Shown here piece after piece: positions 37,929-46,669 of a stretch of 64,000 nt of DNA (its first letter is position 1; the number at the start of each line of letters is the position of its first letter). The notes under the pieces were generated by a model. That model saw only the letters and a list, made by a program, of their open reading frames with translations. It did no database searches and was not told the DNA's origin. This DNA comes from Gammaproteobacteria bacterium (GTDB taxonomy: Bacteria > Pseudomonadota > Gammaproteobacteria > GCA-001735895). A program made the translations under genes and the position numbers. Location: contig JASJCI010000015.1 in NCBI GenBank assembly GCA_030066085.1, forward strand, positions 1-64,000. Reading direction: 5' to 3'.

Positions 37929-38843
37929 CTGAATTTCAACCTGAAACAACTGCAAGCCTTCGTCTGGGTCGCGGACCTCGGCAGTTTCCGCAAGGCCGCC
38001 GATCGACTCAACACGACCCAGCCGAATATTTCGGCGCGGATCTCGGCGCTCGAGTCCGCGCTTAACCTGAGCCTGATGCAGCGCGATGCCGGTTCGGTGC
38101 GCCTGACCTCGCGTGGCCAGGTTCTGCTCGAATCCGCCCGCGCCGTCCTGCGCGCGGCCGACCAGTTGATCGAGGCCGCGGGCCAGAATGCCCTGATCGA
38201 CGGCCAGCTGCGGCTCGGGGTCACCGAGATGATCGTGCATACCTGGGTGCGCGAATTCCTGCGCGTGCTCAAGGAGCGTTACCCGGGCATCACGGTCGAA
38301 CTGACCGTCGATCTCTCGGCCAACCTGGAAACGGAACTCGCCGAAAAGTCGATCGACCTCGCTTTCCAGAGCGGGCCCTTCAGGCTGCAAACCTCGGGCA
38401 GCATGGAGCTGGGAGTTTATCCGTACATCTGGATCGCGGCGCCCGAGACGGGCCTGCAGGACCTGGCGGACATCCCGGTCGAGACCCTGCTGCAGTACCC
38501 GATCCTGACCCATGCGCGGGGTACCGTGCCCTATAACGAGGTCTCGAATCACTTCGCCTCGCTGCCGGATGCGCGCGCGCGCCTGGTGCCGTCGAGCAAC
38601 CTGGCGGCCTGTATTCACATGACCGTGCAGGGGCTCGGCGTCGCCACGGTACCGGCGGCGATGGTAACCGACGAACTGCGGCGCGGCGAGCTGGTGCGCA
38701 TTCACTACGCCTGGACGCCGAACAGTCTCGCGTTTGCCGCGCGTTACGATGCGGAGCGCGCGGCGACCTATGTTGCGCGTGCGGCGGCGATTGCGAGCGA
38801 AGTGTCGCACGCCTACCGACTTGACCTCGAGGAAACCGGATAG
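37929..38843 (+). CDS. LysR-family transcriptional regulator with apparent CTG start
   Basis: About 304 residues. The first ATG (38076) would delete the whole DNA-binding helix-turn-helix, whereas the same frame upstream encodes a perfect LysR N-terminus (NFNLKQLQAFVWVADLGS, then FRKAADRLNTTQPNISARI). No ATG, GTG or TTG precedes it after the in-frame stop at 37863; the best initiator is CTG 37929, 8 nt after AGGGG. The substrate-binding domain follows. It lies divergent from the EamA exporter and 113 bp upstream of hyuA, and so probably controls one or both. Confidence 0.85.
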   Translation: MNFNLKQLQAFVWVADLGSFRKAADRLNTTQPNISARISALESALNLSLMQRDAGSVRLTSRGQVLLESARAVLRAADQLIEAAGQNALIDGQLRLGVTEMIVHTWVREFLRVLKERYPGITVELTVDLSANLETELAEKSIDLAFQSGPFRLQTSGSMELGVYPYIWIAAPETGLQDLADIPVETLLQYPILTHARGTVPYNEVSNHFASLPDARARLVPSSNLAACIHMTVQGLGVATVPAAMVTDELRRGELVRIHYAWTPNSLAFAARYDAERAATYVARAAAIASEVSHAYRLDLEETG

Positions 38844-38865
38844 CGCCAATAAATAAAAATATATT

Positions 38866-38900
38866 ATCAATTTGATCCTATAAAATAATTGGATTTTATC
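38866..38900 (+). promoter_or_regulatory. Candidate promoter/operator for the hyuAB catabolic genes
   Basis: In an AT-rich gap before hyuA, ATCAATTTGAT (38866-38876) is a perfect 11-nt palindrome. TTGATC (38872-38877) and TTTATC (38895-38900), 17 bp apart, could be -35 and -10. LysR-type control by the preceding gene is plausible. Confidence 0.35.
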
Positions 38901-38956
38901 GATTGCCCCGATTTAGACTGCCGTTTCGTTTTGCAGCCTGCCGCGAGGACAAGCCA

Positions 38957-41035
38957 ATGGGATCAGCATCCGTCCGTATGGGCGTCGATATCGGCGGTAC
39001 CTTTACCGATGTCGTACTCGAAATCGGTGATCAGCGTTACTCGACCAAGGTCCTGACCACCTATGCCGCACCCGAAGACGCGATTCTCGACGGCATGCGT
39101 CGCGTGTGTGCGCAGGCGGGCATCGAGCCGACCGGCATTGAGCAGATCATTCACGGCACGACGCTCGCCACCAACGCGCTGATCGAACGGCGCGGGGCGA
39201 AGACCGCGCTGATTACCACCGAGGGTTTTCGCGACGTGATCGAAATGCGCAGCGAATCGCGCTTCGAACAATACGATCTCGACCTGACCCTGCCCGAGCC
39301 GCTGTTGCCGCGCCAGCAGCGTTACACCCTGTGCGAGCGCATCAGCGCCAGCGGTGATGTCCTGCTGGCGCTCGATCGCGCCGAAGTCGAGCGCCTGGCG
39401 GACAAGATCGCGATGGCCGACTACGAAAGCGTCGCGATCGGCCTGATGCATTCCTATCTCAACGATGCCCACGAGAAAATGGTGCGTGACGTGCTCGCGA
39501 CCAGGCTGCCGGGACTGTCGATCTCGCTGTCGTCCGAAGTCTCGCCACAGATGCGCGAATACGAACGTTTCAATACCGTCGTCGCCAACGCCTACATCAA
39601 GCCGATGATGAAGTCCTACCTCGGCCGTTTACGCGGCCAGCTGCAGGCAGAGGGTGCCGACTGCCCGGTTTTCCTGATGCATTCCGGCGGTGGCATTATC
39701 TCGATCGAGAGCGCGGCCGAATTCCCGGTGCGGCTGGTCGAATCGGGTCCTGCCGGTGGCGCCGTGTTTGCCGCGCACATCGCCGCCCGCTACGGTCTCG
39801 ACAAGGTGCTGTCGTTCGACATGGGCGGGACCACCGCCAAGATCTGCCTGATCAAGCACCAGGCACCCAAAACCAGCCGCGTGTTCGAGGTCGCCCGTAC
39901 CTACCGCTTCAAGAAAGGATCCGGCATGCCGATTTCGATCCCGGTGATCGACATGGTCGAGATTGGCGCTGGCGGTGGTTCGCTCGCGCAGGTGGATGCG
40001 CTGCGCCAGATTCGCGTCGGGCCGGAGTCGGCCGGCTCCGAACCCGGGCCGGCCTGCTACGGCCGCGGCGGTGAGCGCCCCGCGGTTACCGATGCCGACC
40101 TCGTGCTCGGTCGCCTCGATCCGGATAATTTCGCCGGGGGTTCGATCCGGCTCGATCCGGGTAACTCGAGCAGTGCGCTGGAGCAAACCCTGGGTGCACC
40201 GCTGGACATGGATGCGGAGACCGCGGCCTACGGACTGTCCGAGGTGGTCGACGAAAACATGGCCAACGCCGCGCGCATGCACGCGGTCGAAAACGGCGAG
40301 GACCTGTCCGAGTACACCATGATCGCGTTCGGCGGCGCGGCCCCGCTGCATGCCGGCCGCCTGTGCGAAAAACTCGGCATCAGCCGCCTGCTGGTGCCGC
40401 CCGGCGCCGGTGTCGGTTCGGCCATCGGTTTCCTGCGCGCACCTTTCAGTTTCGAGGCCAATCGCAGCGTCTACATGCGCCTGTCCGACCTGGATGCCGG
40501 CCTGGTGAGCGGATTGCTCGCCAACCTGCGCGAAGAGGCGACCACTTTCGTACGCTCCTGCGACGCCGGGGCCGAGATCCTGACCGAGTTCAAGGTTTAC
40601 ATGCGCTACGCCGGGCAGGGCGAGGAAATCCCGGTGGTGATCAGTGCCGAGCTCGCCGCCGATCCCGATGCGGCGGCCTACCAGGCCCGCTTCGAGACCG
40701 AGTACCGCGCGCTGTTCGCGCGTACCGTGGACGGCATGGACATCGAGATCACCGTCTGGTCCGCGAACGCGACCACGCGGCCGCAGCCGGCGCAGCCGGT
40801 CGACGCGCTGGCCGAGATCGTGCCGATCGAAACCAGCAGTTCGCGCCAGATATTCGATCCCGCGCTCGGCCGGCGAGTCGAGTCGTCGGTGGTGTTACGT
40901 GAAGGGCTCGAGGCGGGTAACCGCGTCGACGGCCCGGCCGCGATCACCGAGGACGAAACCACCATCGTGCTGCCGTCGAGCCGGCACGCGATCCGCCAGC
41001 CCGACGGCTGCATCGACGTCGTCACCGGGGCCTGA
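38957..41035 (+). CDS. hyuA: Hydantoinase/oxoprolinase A-type subunit (HyuA family)
   Basis: 692 residues from ATG 38957, with GAGGA upstream. ATP-dependent amidohydrolase subunit of the hydantoinase A/acetone-carboxylase-beta family: N-terminal actin-like motif GVDIGGTFTDVV (about 8-19), HGTTLATNAL, ESGPAGGAVFAA and a second phosphate loop SFDMGGTTAK. With HyuB it opens cyclic amides such as N-methylhydantoin or 5-oxoproline using ATP. The substrate cannot be told from sequence; the following amine oxidase, OCD-like and DadA-like genes favour an amino-acid-derived ring. Ten bp before hyuB. Confidence 0.9.
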   Translation: MGSASVRMGVDIGGTFTDVVLEIGDQRYSTKVLTTYAAPEDAILDGMRRVCAQAGIEPTGIEQIIHGTTLATNALIERRGAKTALITTEGFRDVIEMRSESRFEQYDLDLTLPEPLLPRQQRYTLCERISASGDVLLALDRAEVERLADKIAMADYESVAIGLMHSYLNDAHEKMVRDVLATRLPGLSISLSSEVSPQMREYERFNTVVANAYIKPMMKSYLGRLRGQLQAEGADCPVFLMHSGGGIISIESAAEFPVRLVESGPAGGAVFAAHIAARYGLDKVLSFDMGGTTAKICLIKHQAPKTSRVFEVARTYRFKKGSGMPISIPVIDMVEIGAGGGSLAQVDALRQIRVGPESAGSEPGPACYGRGGERPAVTDADLVLGRLDPDNFAGGSIRLDPGNSSSALEQTLGAPLDMDAETAAYGLSEVVDENMANAARMHAVENGEDLSEYTMIAFGGAAPLHAGRLCEKLGISRLLVPPGAGVGSAIGFLRAPFSFEANRSVYMRLSDLDAGLVSGLLANLREEATTFVRSCDAGAEILTEFKVYMRYAGQGEEIPVVISAELAADPDAAAYQARFETEYRALFARTVDGMDIEITVWSANATTRPQPAQPVDALAEIVPIETSSSRQIFDPALGRRVESSVVLREGLEAGNRVDGPAAITEDETTIVLPSSRHAIRQPDGCIDVVTGA

Positions 41036-41045
41036 GGAAACAGTT

Positions 41046-42770
41046 ATGACGCAAACGAAAAACCATGCCCGCAGCAACACGGTAGCCAACCAGGTCATGT
41101 GGAATCGCCTGATCTCGGTGGTCGAGGAACAGGCGCAGGCGCTGGTACGCACCGCGTTTTCGACCTCGGTGCGCGAGGCCGGCGACCTGTCGGCGGGCGT
41201 ATACAACGTTGCCGGCGACATGCTCGCGCAGGCGGTCACCGGCACCCCGGGACACGTCAACTCGATGGCGGACTCGATGCATCACTTCATCCGCCGCATC
41301 GGCTACGACAACATGTTCGAAGGCGACGTCTATATCACCAACGATCCCTGGGAAGGCACCGGTCACCTGCATGACATCACCGTGTTCACGCCGTCTTTCC
41401 ATCGCGGGCAGCTGGTGGGCTTCTTCGGCTGCACCGCGCACGTGGTCGATATCGGCGGCCGCGGTTTCGGCGCCGACGCCAACTCGGTCTACGAGGAGGG
41501 ACTGTATATCCCGATCATGAAATTCGCCGAGCGCGGCGAAGTCAACCGCAGCCTGGTGCAGATCGTGCGCGGTAACGTGCGCGAACCCGACCAGGTGGTC
41601 GGCGACATGTACGCGCTTGCCACCTGCAACGAGATCGGTCACCGGCGCCTGGTCGACATGATGACCGAGTTCGGCCTCGACGACCTGGTCGGGATTTCGC
41701 AGTTCATCCTCGAAAATTCACGGCGGGCGACGCTCGAATGTATCGCCGCGTTGCCGCGCAAGCAGGCTTCCGGCTCGATGACCATCGATGGCTACAGCCA
41801 GCCGGTCGAACTCAGGGTAGCGCTCGAGTTCCTCGAGGATCGCGTAACCTGCGATTTTGCCGGCACCTCGGGACCGGACAAGAAGGGTATCAACGTGCCG
41901 ATGGTGTACACCAAGGCCTATGCCTGTTACGCGCTGAAGTGCGCGATCGCGCCCGACATTCCGAACAATGCCGCGTCGCTGGCGCCGTTCGAAATCAGCG
42001 CGCCGGAAAACACGATCCTCAACGCGGTGCACCCCGCGCCGGTGGCCTTGCGGCACGTAATTGGCCACATGATCCCGGATACGGTCTACGATGCGCTCGA
42101 CAAGATGTTGCCCGATCGCGTGCCCGCCGAGGGTGCCGGTACCCTGTGTAACTTCCAGGTGTCGCTGCGTCCGCGGACCGATGCCGAGGCGCCGGCCGAC
42201 GCCCGCCGTGCCGAGGTGCTGACCTTCAACTCCGGGGGATCCGGTGCGCGTCCCCAGGCTGACGGTATGAACGCCACCGCGTTTCCGTCCGGGGTCATGA
42301 CCATGCCGGTCGAAGCCACCGAGCACACCGGGCCGATCGTGATCTGGCGCAAGGAACTGCGTCCCGACTCGGGCGGTGCCGGCAGGTTTCGCGGCGGCCT
42401 CGGGCAGTACATGGAAGTGGGCGCGCGCGAGGGCCACGAATTCGATTTCTCGGCGATGTTCGACCGGGTCGATCATCCCGCGCGCGGTCGCCAGGGCGGG
42501 CAGGACGGTGCTCCGACCACGATCGAGCGCGATGACGGCGCGCCGATGAAGGGCAAGGGCAAACAGTTCGTGCCCGCGGGTCGGCGCGTGCGGCTGGCGT
42601 TTCCCGGCGGTGCCGGCTACGGCGCGCCGGAGCAGCGCGACCCGGCGCTGGTAGGGCGCGACCTGGCGCGCGGATATATCAGCGCTGAAACGGCGCGCGA
42701 TGTCTACGGGCTCGGCGAAGATCAAATCGCCGAGATCAATGCCGCCGTGGTGCGCGGGGAAGCCGTTTGA
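41046..42770 (+). CDS. hyuB: Hydantoinase B-type subunit (HyuB family)
   Basis: 574 residues from ATG 41046. Partner of HyuA: ITNDPWEGTGHLHDITVFTP, FFGCTAHVVDIGG and the C-terminal GGAGRFRGGLGQ are family hallmarks, and the acidic/His residues in these blocks bind the catalytic metal. Length is usual for the family. The stop overlaps the TTG start of the FAD oxidase (TTGA, 42767-42770), indicating an operon. Confidence 0.92.
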   Translation: MTQTKNHARSNTVANQVMWNRLISVVEEQAQALVRTAFSTSVREAGDLSAGVYNVAGDMLAQAVTGTPGHVNSMADSMHHFIRRIGYDNMFEGDVYITNDPWEGTGHLHDITVFTPSFHRGQLVGFFGCTAHVVDIGGRGFGADANSVYEEGLYIPIMKFAERGEVNRSLVQIVRGNVREPDQVVGDMYALATCNEIGHRRLVDMMTEFGLDDLVGISQFILENSRRATLECIAALPRKQASGSMTIDGYSQPVELRVALEFLEDRVTCDFAGTSGPDKKGINVPMVYTKAYACYALKCAIAPDIPNNAASLAPFEISAPENTILNAVHPAPVALRHVIGHMIPDTVYDALDKMLPDRVPAEGAGTLCNFQVSLRPRTDAEAPADARRAEVLTFNSGGSGARPQADGMNATAFPSGVMTMPVEATEHTGPIVIWRKELRPDSGGAGRFRGGLGQYMEVGAREGHEFDFSAMFDRVDHPARGRQGGQDGAPTTIERDDGAPMKGKGKQFVPAGRRVRLAFPGGAGYGAPEQRDPALVGRDLARGYISAETARDVYGLGEDQIAEINAAVVRGEAV

Positions 42771-43990
42771 GCGGGCAGTCGCTGCCGACCGAGGCACCGC
42801 AACAACGCTCTTACGACGTCGTCATCGTCGGCGGCGCCATGTACGGTTCGTCCGTGTCCTGGTTTCTCAGCGACAATCCCGATTTCGACGGCTCGATCCT
42901 CGTGGTCGAGCGCGACCCGAGCTACCAGGCCTGCTCGACCACGCATACCAACAGCTGCATGCGCCAGCAGTTCTCGCGCGAACTGAACGTGCGGATCTCG
43001 CAGTTCGCGGCGGATTTCGTCAAGAACCTGCGCGACTACATGGGCGGTGACGAGCGCGTGCCGAACCTGCCGATCCAGAGTTTCGGTTACCTCTACCTTG
43101 CCGACAGCGAGGACTTCGCCCGGGTGCTGCGCGCGGGGCAGAAAATCCAGGCCGAATGCGGCGCCGGCACGCGCTACATGACCGCCGACGACATCAGGCG
43201 CGACTACCCGTTCTTCAACCTCGACGGTATCGTCGGCGGTAATCACAATCGCATCGACGAGGGTTACTTCGATGGCGGTACGCTGTTCGACTGGTGGCGC
43301 CGTTCCGGGCGCGAACGCGGGGTCGAGTTTATCGGCAACGAAGTGGTGGCGCTGGGCCTGAACGCTGCCGGCACGCGGGTCGAGAGCGTGACCCTGAAGT
43401 CCGGCGAGGTTGTCGGCTGCGGTACGCTGGTCAATGCCTCGGGTCCGCGCGCGCTGCTGACCGCGCGCATGGCCGGCATCGAAATCCCGGTCGAACCGCG
43501 CAAACGCTATACCTTTATCTTCGAGGCCGAGCAGCCGCTGGATCGCGATCTGCCGCTGACCATCGACCCGAGCGGCGTACACATGCGCACCGACGGCGCG
43601 TATTACCTCGCCGGCTGTCCGCCGGATATCGATCCGGCGGTCGACTACGACGACTTCGCGGCGGACCACGACATCTGGATGAACAAGCTGTGGCCGATTA
43701 TCGCCACCCGTATCCCGCAGTTCGAGGCGATTCGCGTGGTCAATAGCTGGGTTGGACACTACGCGTACAACACGCTGGATCAGAACGCGATCCTCGGCCC
43801 GCACACGCGGGTCGAGAACTTTTTTTTCGTCAACGGCTTCTCCGGCCACGGCCTGCAGCAGTCGCCGGCGCTCGGGCGCGGTACCGCCGAGCTGATCACC
43901 TGCGGCGAGTACCGCACGCTCGACCTGACGCCGTTTCACTACGACCGCATCGAGCGTAACGAGCCGTTCAGCGAAGCGGCGATCATCTAG
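42767..43990 (+). CDS. FAD-dependent amine/amino-acid oxidase (DAO family, sarcosine/glycine-oxidase-like)
   Basis: 407 residues from TTG 42767, four bp overlap with hyuB and GGGGA upstream. The FAD motif VVIVGGAMYGSS (about 18-29) and a C-terminal FVNGFSGHGLQQSPALGR closing the flavin site place it in the DAO superfamily. It probably oxidises or demethylates a secondary amine released by the hydantoinase, for instance an N-methyl amino acid. No cytochrome or dehydrogenase partner gene is adjacent, so oxygen or an electron-transfer flavoprotein may be the acceptor. Confidence 0.87.
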   Translation: MSGQSLPTEAPQQRSYDVVIVGGAMYGSSVSWFLSDNPDFDGSILVVERDPSYQACSTTHTNSCMRQQFSRELNVRISQFAADFVKNLRDYMGGDERVPNLPIQSFGYLYLADSEDFARVLRAGQKIQAECGAGTRYMTADDIRRDYPFFNLDGIVGGNHNRIDEGYFDGGTLFDWWRRSGRERGVEFIGNEVVALGLNAAGTRVESVTLKSGEVVGCGTLVNASGPRALLTARMAGIEIPVEPRKRYTFIFEAEQPLDRDLPLTIDPSGVHMRTDGAYYLAGCPPDIDPAVDYDDFAADHDIWMNKLWPIIATRIPQFEAIRVVNSWVGHYAYNTLDQNAILGPHTRVENFFFVNGFSGHGLQQSPALGRGTAELITCGEYRTLDLTPFHYDRIERNEPFSEAAII

Positions 43991-44099
43991 CGCCGCCGGC
44001 TATTTCCTTGCTCAACGGCGACTTGCGCCGCACAATGACGCGGGCCGGTGCTGGCGCGGGCAGGTGTCCGCCACGAATAACCGGAGCGAGGGTAAACCC

Positions 44100-45044
44100 A
44101 TGTCCGATATACCTTTCCTGTCCGAAGCCGAGCTGGTCGGTCTCGGTATCAGCACCGGCGAAGTCATCGACAGTATCGAGGCGGCCATCCGCGGCGCGGC
44201 CGGGGGGCGCGTCTGGAGCGCACCCAAGGCGGTCATCATTCCGCCCGACGACGGTCGCTACATGATGGCGGCGCTGGCGGCGATGGATGACCCGTCGTTG
44301 CTCGCGGTCAAGACCGTCGTGCTCAACCCGGATAATCCGGATCGCGGGCTGCCGCAGATCAACGGCCTGGTGACGATGCTCGACAGCCAGACCGGATTGC
44401 CGGCGGCGCTTATCGACGGTAACTGGATTACCGCGGTACGCACCGCCGGCCTCAGCGCAACCGCGGCCCGGCGACTGGCGAATCCCGCTGCCGCGTCGAT
44501 CGGCTTCGTCGGTTGCGGCGTGCAGGCGCGCAGTCATCTCGATGCCTTTGCCGACCTGTTCCCATTGAAATCGGCGCGCCTGTTCGGGCGCGGGCAGGCG
44601 AATATCGACCTGCTGACGGCGGCGCTTGGCGAACGCGGCGTCTCGGTCGAGGTCTGCGCCAGCGGCCAGGACGCAATCGAAGGTGTCGACCTGGTGGTGA
44701 CGTCGATTACCGCGACCGGTGGGCCCGAACCTTTTCTCGATGCCGGTGGCATGCAGCGGGGTGCTTTTGCCGCGATAACCGACCTCGGCGTGCCGTGGAT
44801 GCGCGCCAGTTTCAATGCGCTCGACCGGGTCGTGATCGACGATGTCGAGCAGGAAGCCGCGCTGCCCAACAAGCTGTGCGATCCGGCCTGCGTCAGCGGC
44901 GACCTGTCGGGGCTGGTGCTCGGGACAATCGATGGCCGCCAGGCCCCCGGGGAGCGCAATGCCTTCCTGTTTCGCGGCCATGCGCTGGGCGACCTGGCGC
45001 TGTCCGCGCTGGCGCTGCAAAAGCACCGCGCCCGGCGAGACTGA
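44100..45044 (+). CDS. Ornithine cyclodeaminase/mu-crystallin family protein
   Basis: 314 residues from ATG 44100. NAD(P)-binding segment IGFVGCGVQARSHLDAF (about 136-152), the substrate region VLNPDNPDRGLPQINGLVTMLD, and AVRTAGLSATAARRL are characteristic. Members are cyclodeaminases, imine reductases or N-alkylamino-acid dehydrogenases. After the hydantoinase and amine oxidase genes (109-bp gap), reduction or formation of a cyclic or N-substituted imino acid is a sensible guess. Confidence 0.9.
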   Translation: MSDIPFLSEAELVGLGISTGEVIDSIEAAIRGAAGGRVWSAPKAVIIPPDDGRYMMAALAAMDDPSLLAVKTVVLNPDNPDRGLPQINGLVTMLDSQTGLPAALIDGNWITAVRTAGLSATAARRLANPAAASIGFVGCGVQARSHLDAFADLFPLKSARLFGRGQANIDLLTAALGERGVSVEVCASGQDAIEGVDLVVTSITATGGPEPFLDAGGMQRGAFAAITDLGVPWMRASFNALDRVVIDDVEQEAALPNKLCDPACVSGDLSGLVLGTIDGRQAPGERNAFLFRGHALGDLALSALALQKHRARRD

Positions 45045-45068
45045 ATCGCCCGCCTGGTTACCGCGTCC

Positions 45069-46334
45069 ATGTCGAGCGCTGATTCCGGCGAACTTGCCAC
45101 CGAAGTCGCGGTTGTCGGCGGCGGTATCATCGGCCTGTGTATCGCCGAAGCGCTGGCGGATGCCGGGCTCGAAGTCACCCTGGTCGAAAAAAGCCGGATC
45201 GCCGCCGGCGCCAGCGCGGGCAACGCGGCCGGGTTCGCCTTCTCCGAGGTCATGCCGATGGCGTCGCCGGCAACGGTGCGCAAGGCCGCCGGCTGGTTTG
45301 TCGATCCCACCGGACCGTTCGCGGTGGTGCGCGGCGACCTGCACCGGACCGCGGGCTGGCTGTTGCGCTTCCTGTTCGCGGCCCGTCGCGCGACCTTCGA
45401 CCGCAGCCTGCAAAGCCTGGGCGCACTGATGCAGCTGGAGCAGCAATGCCTGCCGCTGCTGCTCGAGCGCGCCGGTCTGCAGCACATGGTGCGGGAAACG
45501 GGCGCGCTATATCTCTACCAGTCCCGGCGGGCGCTGCAACGCGAACGGGCCGACTGGGAACGCCGCCGCGCGCACGGTACCGAATTCGAGCTACTGGAGC
45601 GATCGAGCCTGCACGCGCTGCAGGATGGGCTGTCCGAGCGGCTGGTGGCCGCGGTACACGCGCCGCGATTCCGCATGGTGACCGATCCGGCGGCCTATTG
45701 CGAAGCCCTGCATGCCCGGCTCTCGACGCTCGGGGTCGAAACGGTATATGCGCCGGTCGAGCGGCTCGCGGCCGATGCTTCGGGGGTAAGCCTGCAGGGG
45801 GGCGAGGGCAGGCTCGGCCGGGCCGAGCGCGTGGTTGTCGCGGCCGGCCCCTGGTCGGCGCGCCTGGCCGCCGGCCTCGGCGACCGCCTGCCGTTGGTCG
45901 GCGAGCGCGGCTACAACACGACATTTCCCCGCGATGCTTTTGCGTCACTCGAGCGCCTGATGTTTTTTGCCGAGCATGGTTTCGTCATTTCGCCCGTTGC
46001 CAGCGGCATCCGCGTCGGCGGGGCTTCCGAAATCGCCGACCTGGAACGCGCGCCCAACTTCGAACGTGCGCGCGCGATGGTGCGCCGTGCCCGGGACCTG
46101 GTGCCGGGACTGGCCGAATGCAAAGGGGTCGAGTGGATGGGTATGCGGCCGACGACACCGGATACCGTGCCGATCGTCGGCCGCGCGCGCGACTCGGGTC
46201 GCGTCGTCTACGCCTGCGGCCACGGCCACCTCGGATTGACGCTGGCCTCGTCCACCGCCCGCCTGGTCGCCGACCTGGTGCTGGGTCGTTCCCCGGCAAT
46301 CGAGCTCGCCGCACTGGCGCCGGGGCGCTTCTAG
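45069..46334 (+). CDS. D-amino-acid-dehydrogenase-like FAD oxidoreductase (DadA family)
   Basis: 421 residues from ATG 45069. FAD motif VAVVGGGIIGLCIAEALADAG (about 13-33) and the DadA-type ASAGNAAGF segment, plus the C-terminal GMRPTTPDTVPIVGRA and GHGHLGLTLASST. It would oxidise a D-amino or imino acid, passing electrons to the quinone pool. It lies 24 bp after the OCD-like gene and ends the catabolic run; the stop overlaps the convergent ABM gene by 4 bp. Confidence 0.9.
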   Translation: MSSADSGELATEVAVVGGGIIGLCIAEALADAGLEVTLVEKSRIAAGASAGNAAGFAFSEVMPMASPATVRKAAGWFVDPTGPFAVVRGDLHRTAGWLLRFLFAARRATFDRSLQSLGALMQLEQQCLPLLLERAGLQHMVRETGALYLYQSRRALQRERADWERRRAHGTEFELLERSSLHALQDGLSERLVAAVHAPRFRMVTDPAAYCEALHARLSTLGVETVYAPVERLAADASGVSLQGGEGRLGRAERVVVAAGPWSARLAAGLGDRLPLVGERGYNTTFPRDAFASLERLMFFAEHGFVISPVASGIRVGGASEIADLERAPNFERARAMVRRARDLVPGLAECKGVEWMGMRPTTPDTVPIVGRARDSGRVVYACGHGHLGLTLASSTARLVADLVLGRSPAIELAALAPGRF

Positions 46335-46615
46335 ATTTTCTCCAGCAGCCGCAGCTGCTTGTCGCGGACCCAGCCGCTGACGCTGGCATCAAAATCCAGG
46401 AAGTGCGCCGAGGCGAGGTGGGCGTCGAACGCGGCGCGGTCGTCGTAAACCTCGTACAGCAGCACGTGGTCTTCGCGCTCGGGGTCCCGACAGACGTCGA
46501 ACACCCGGCAACCGGCTTCACGCGCAAGCGAGTCCGCGGCCTGCTGGCGCACGCGCGCGACAAATTCCTCGAGATACCGCGGTATTAGCGAGAATTCGAC
46601 GATGACGACATACAC
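46331..46615 (-). CDS. ABM-domain putative quinol/small-molecule monooxygenase
   Basis: 94 residues from ATG 46615. The ferredoxin-like ABM fold is recognisable: VVIVEFSLIPRYLEEFVARV, REAGCRVFDVCRDPEREDHVLLYEVYDDRAAFDAH and a trailing HFLDF. Similar to YgiN/LsrG-like proteins, but the exact substrate is unknown. It is on the same strand as, and 54 bp downstream of, the IPMDH-family gene, so the two may share a transcript. Confidence 0.87.
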   Translation of the reverse strand: MYVVIVEFSLIPRYLEEFVARVRQQAADSLAREAGCRVFDVCRDPEREDHVLLYEVYDDRAAFDAHLASAHFLDFDASVSGWVRDKQLRLLEKI

Positions 46616-46669
46616 GGGTCAAGCCTCCGGGGGATGATTTTTGCCTGTCGCGGTTTGCTGCGGCACCTG

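Noticed and set aside
38076-38843. LysR gene starting at ATG 38076
   Set aside because: It would lack the whole DNA-binding domain, which is encoded in frame just upstream.
36816-38870. 684-residue minus-strand protein as an EamA fusion
   Set aside because: Beyond about 37733 the frame is antisense to the LysR gene and reads as low-complexity shadow; only the first 305 residues are a transporter.
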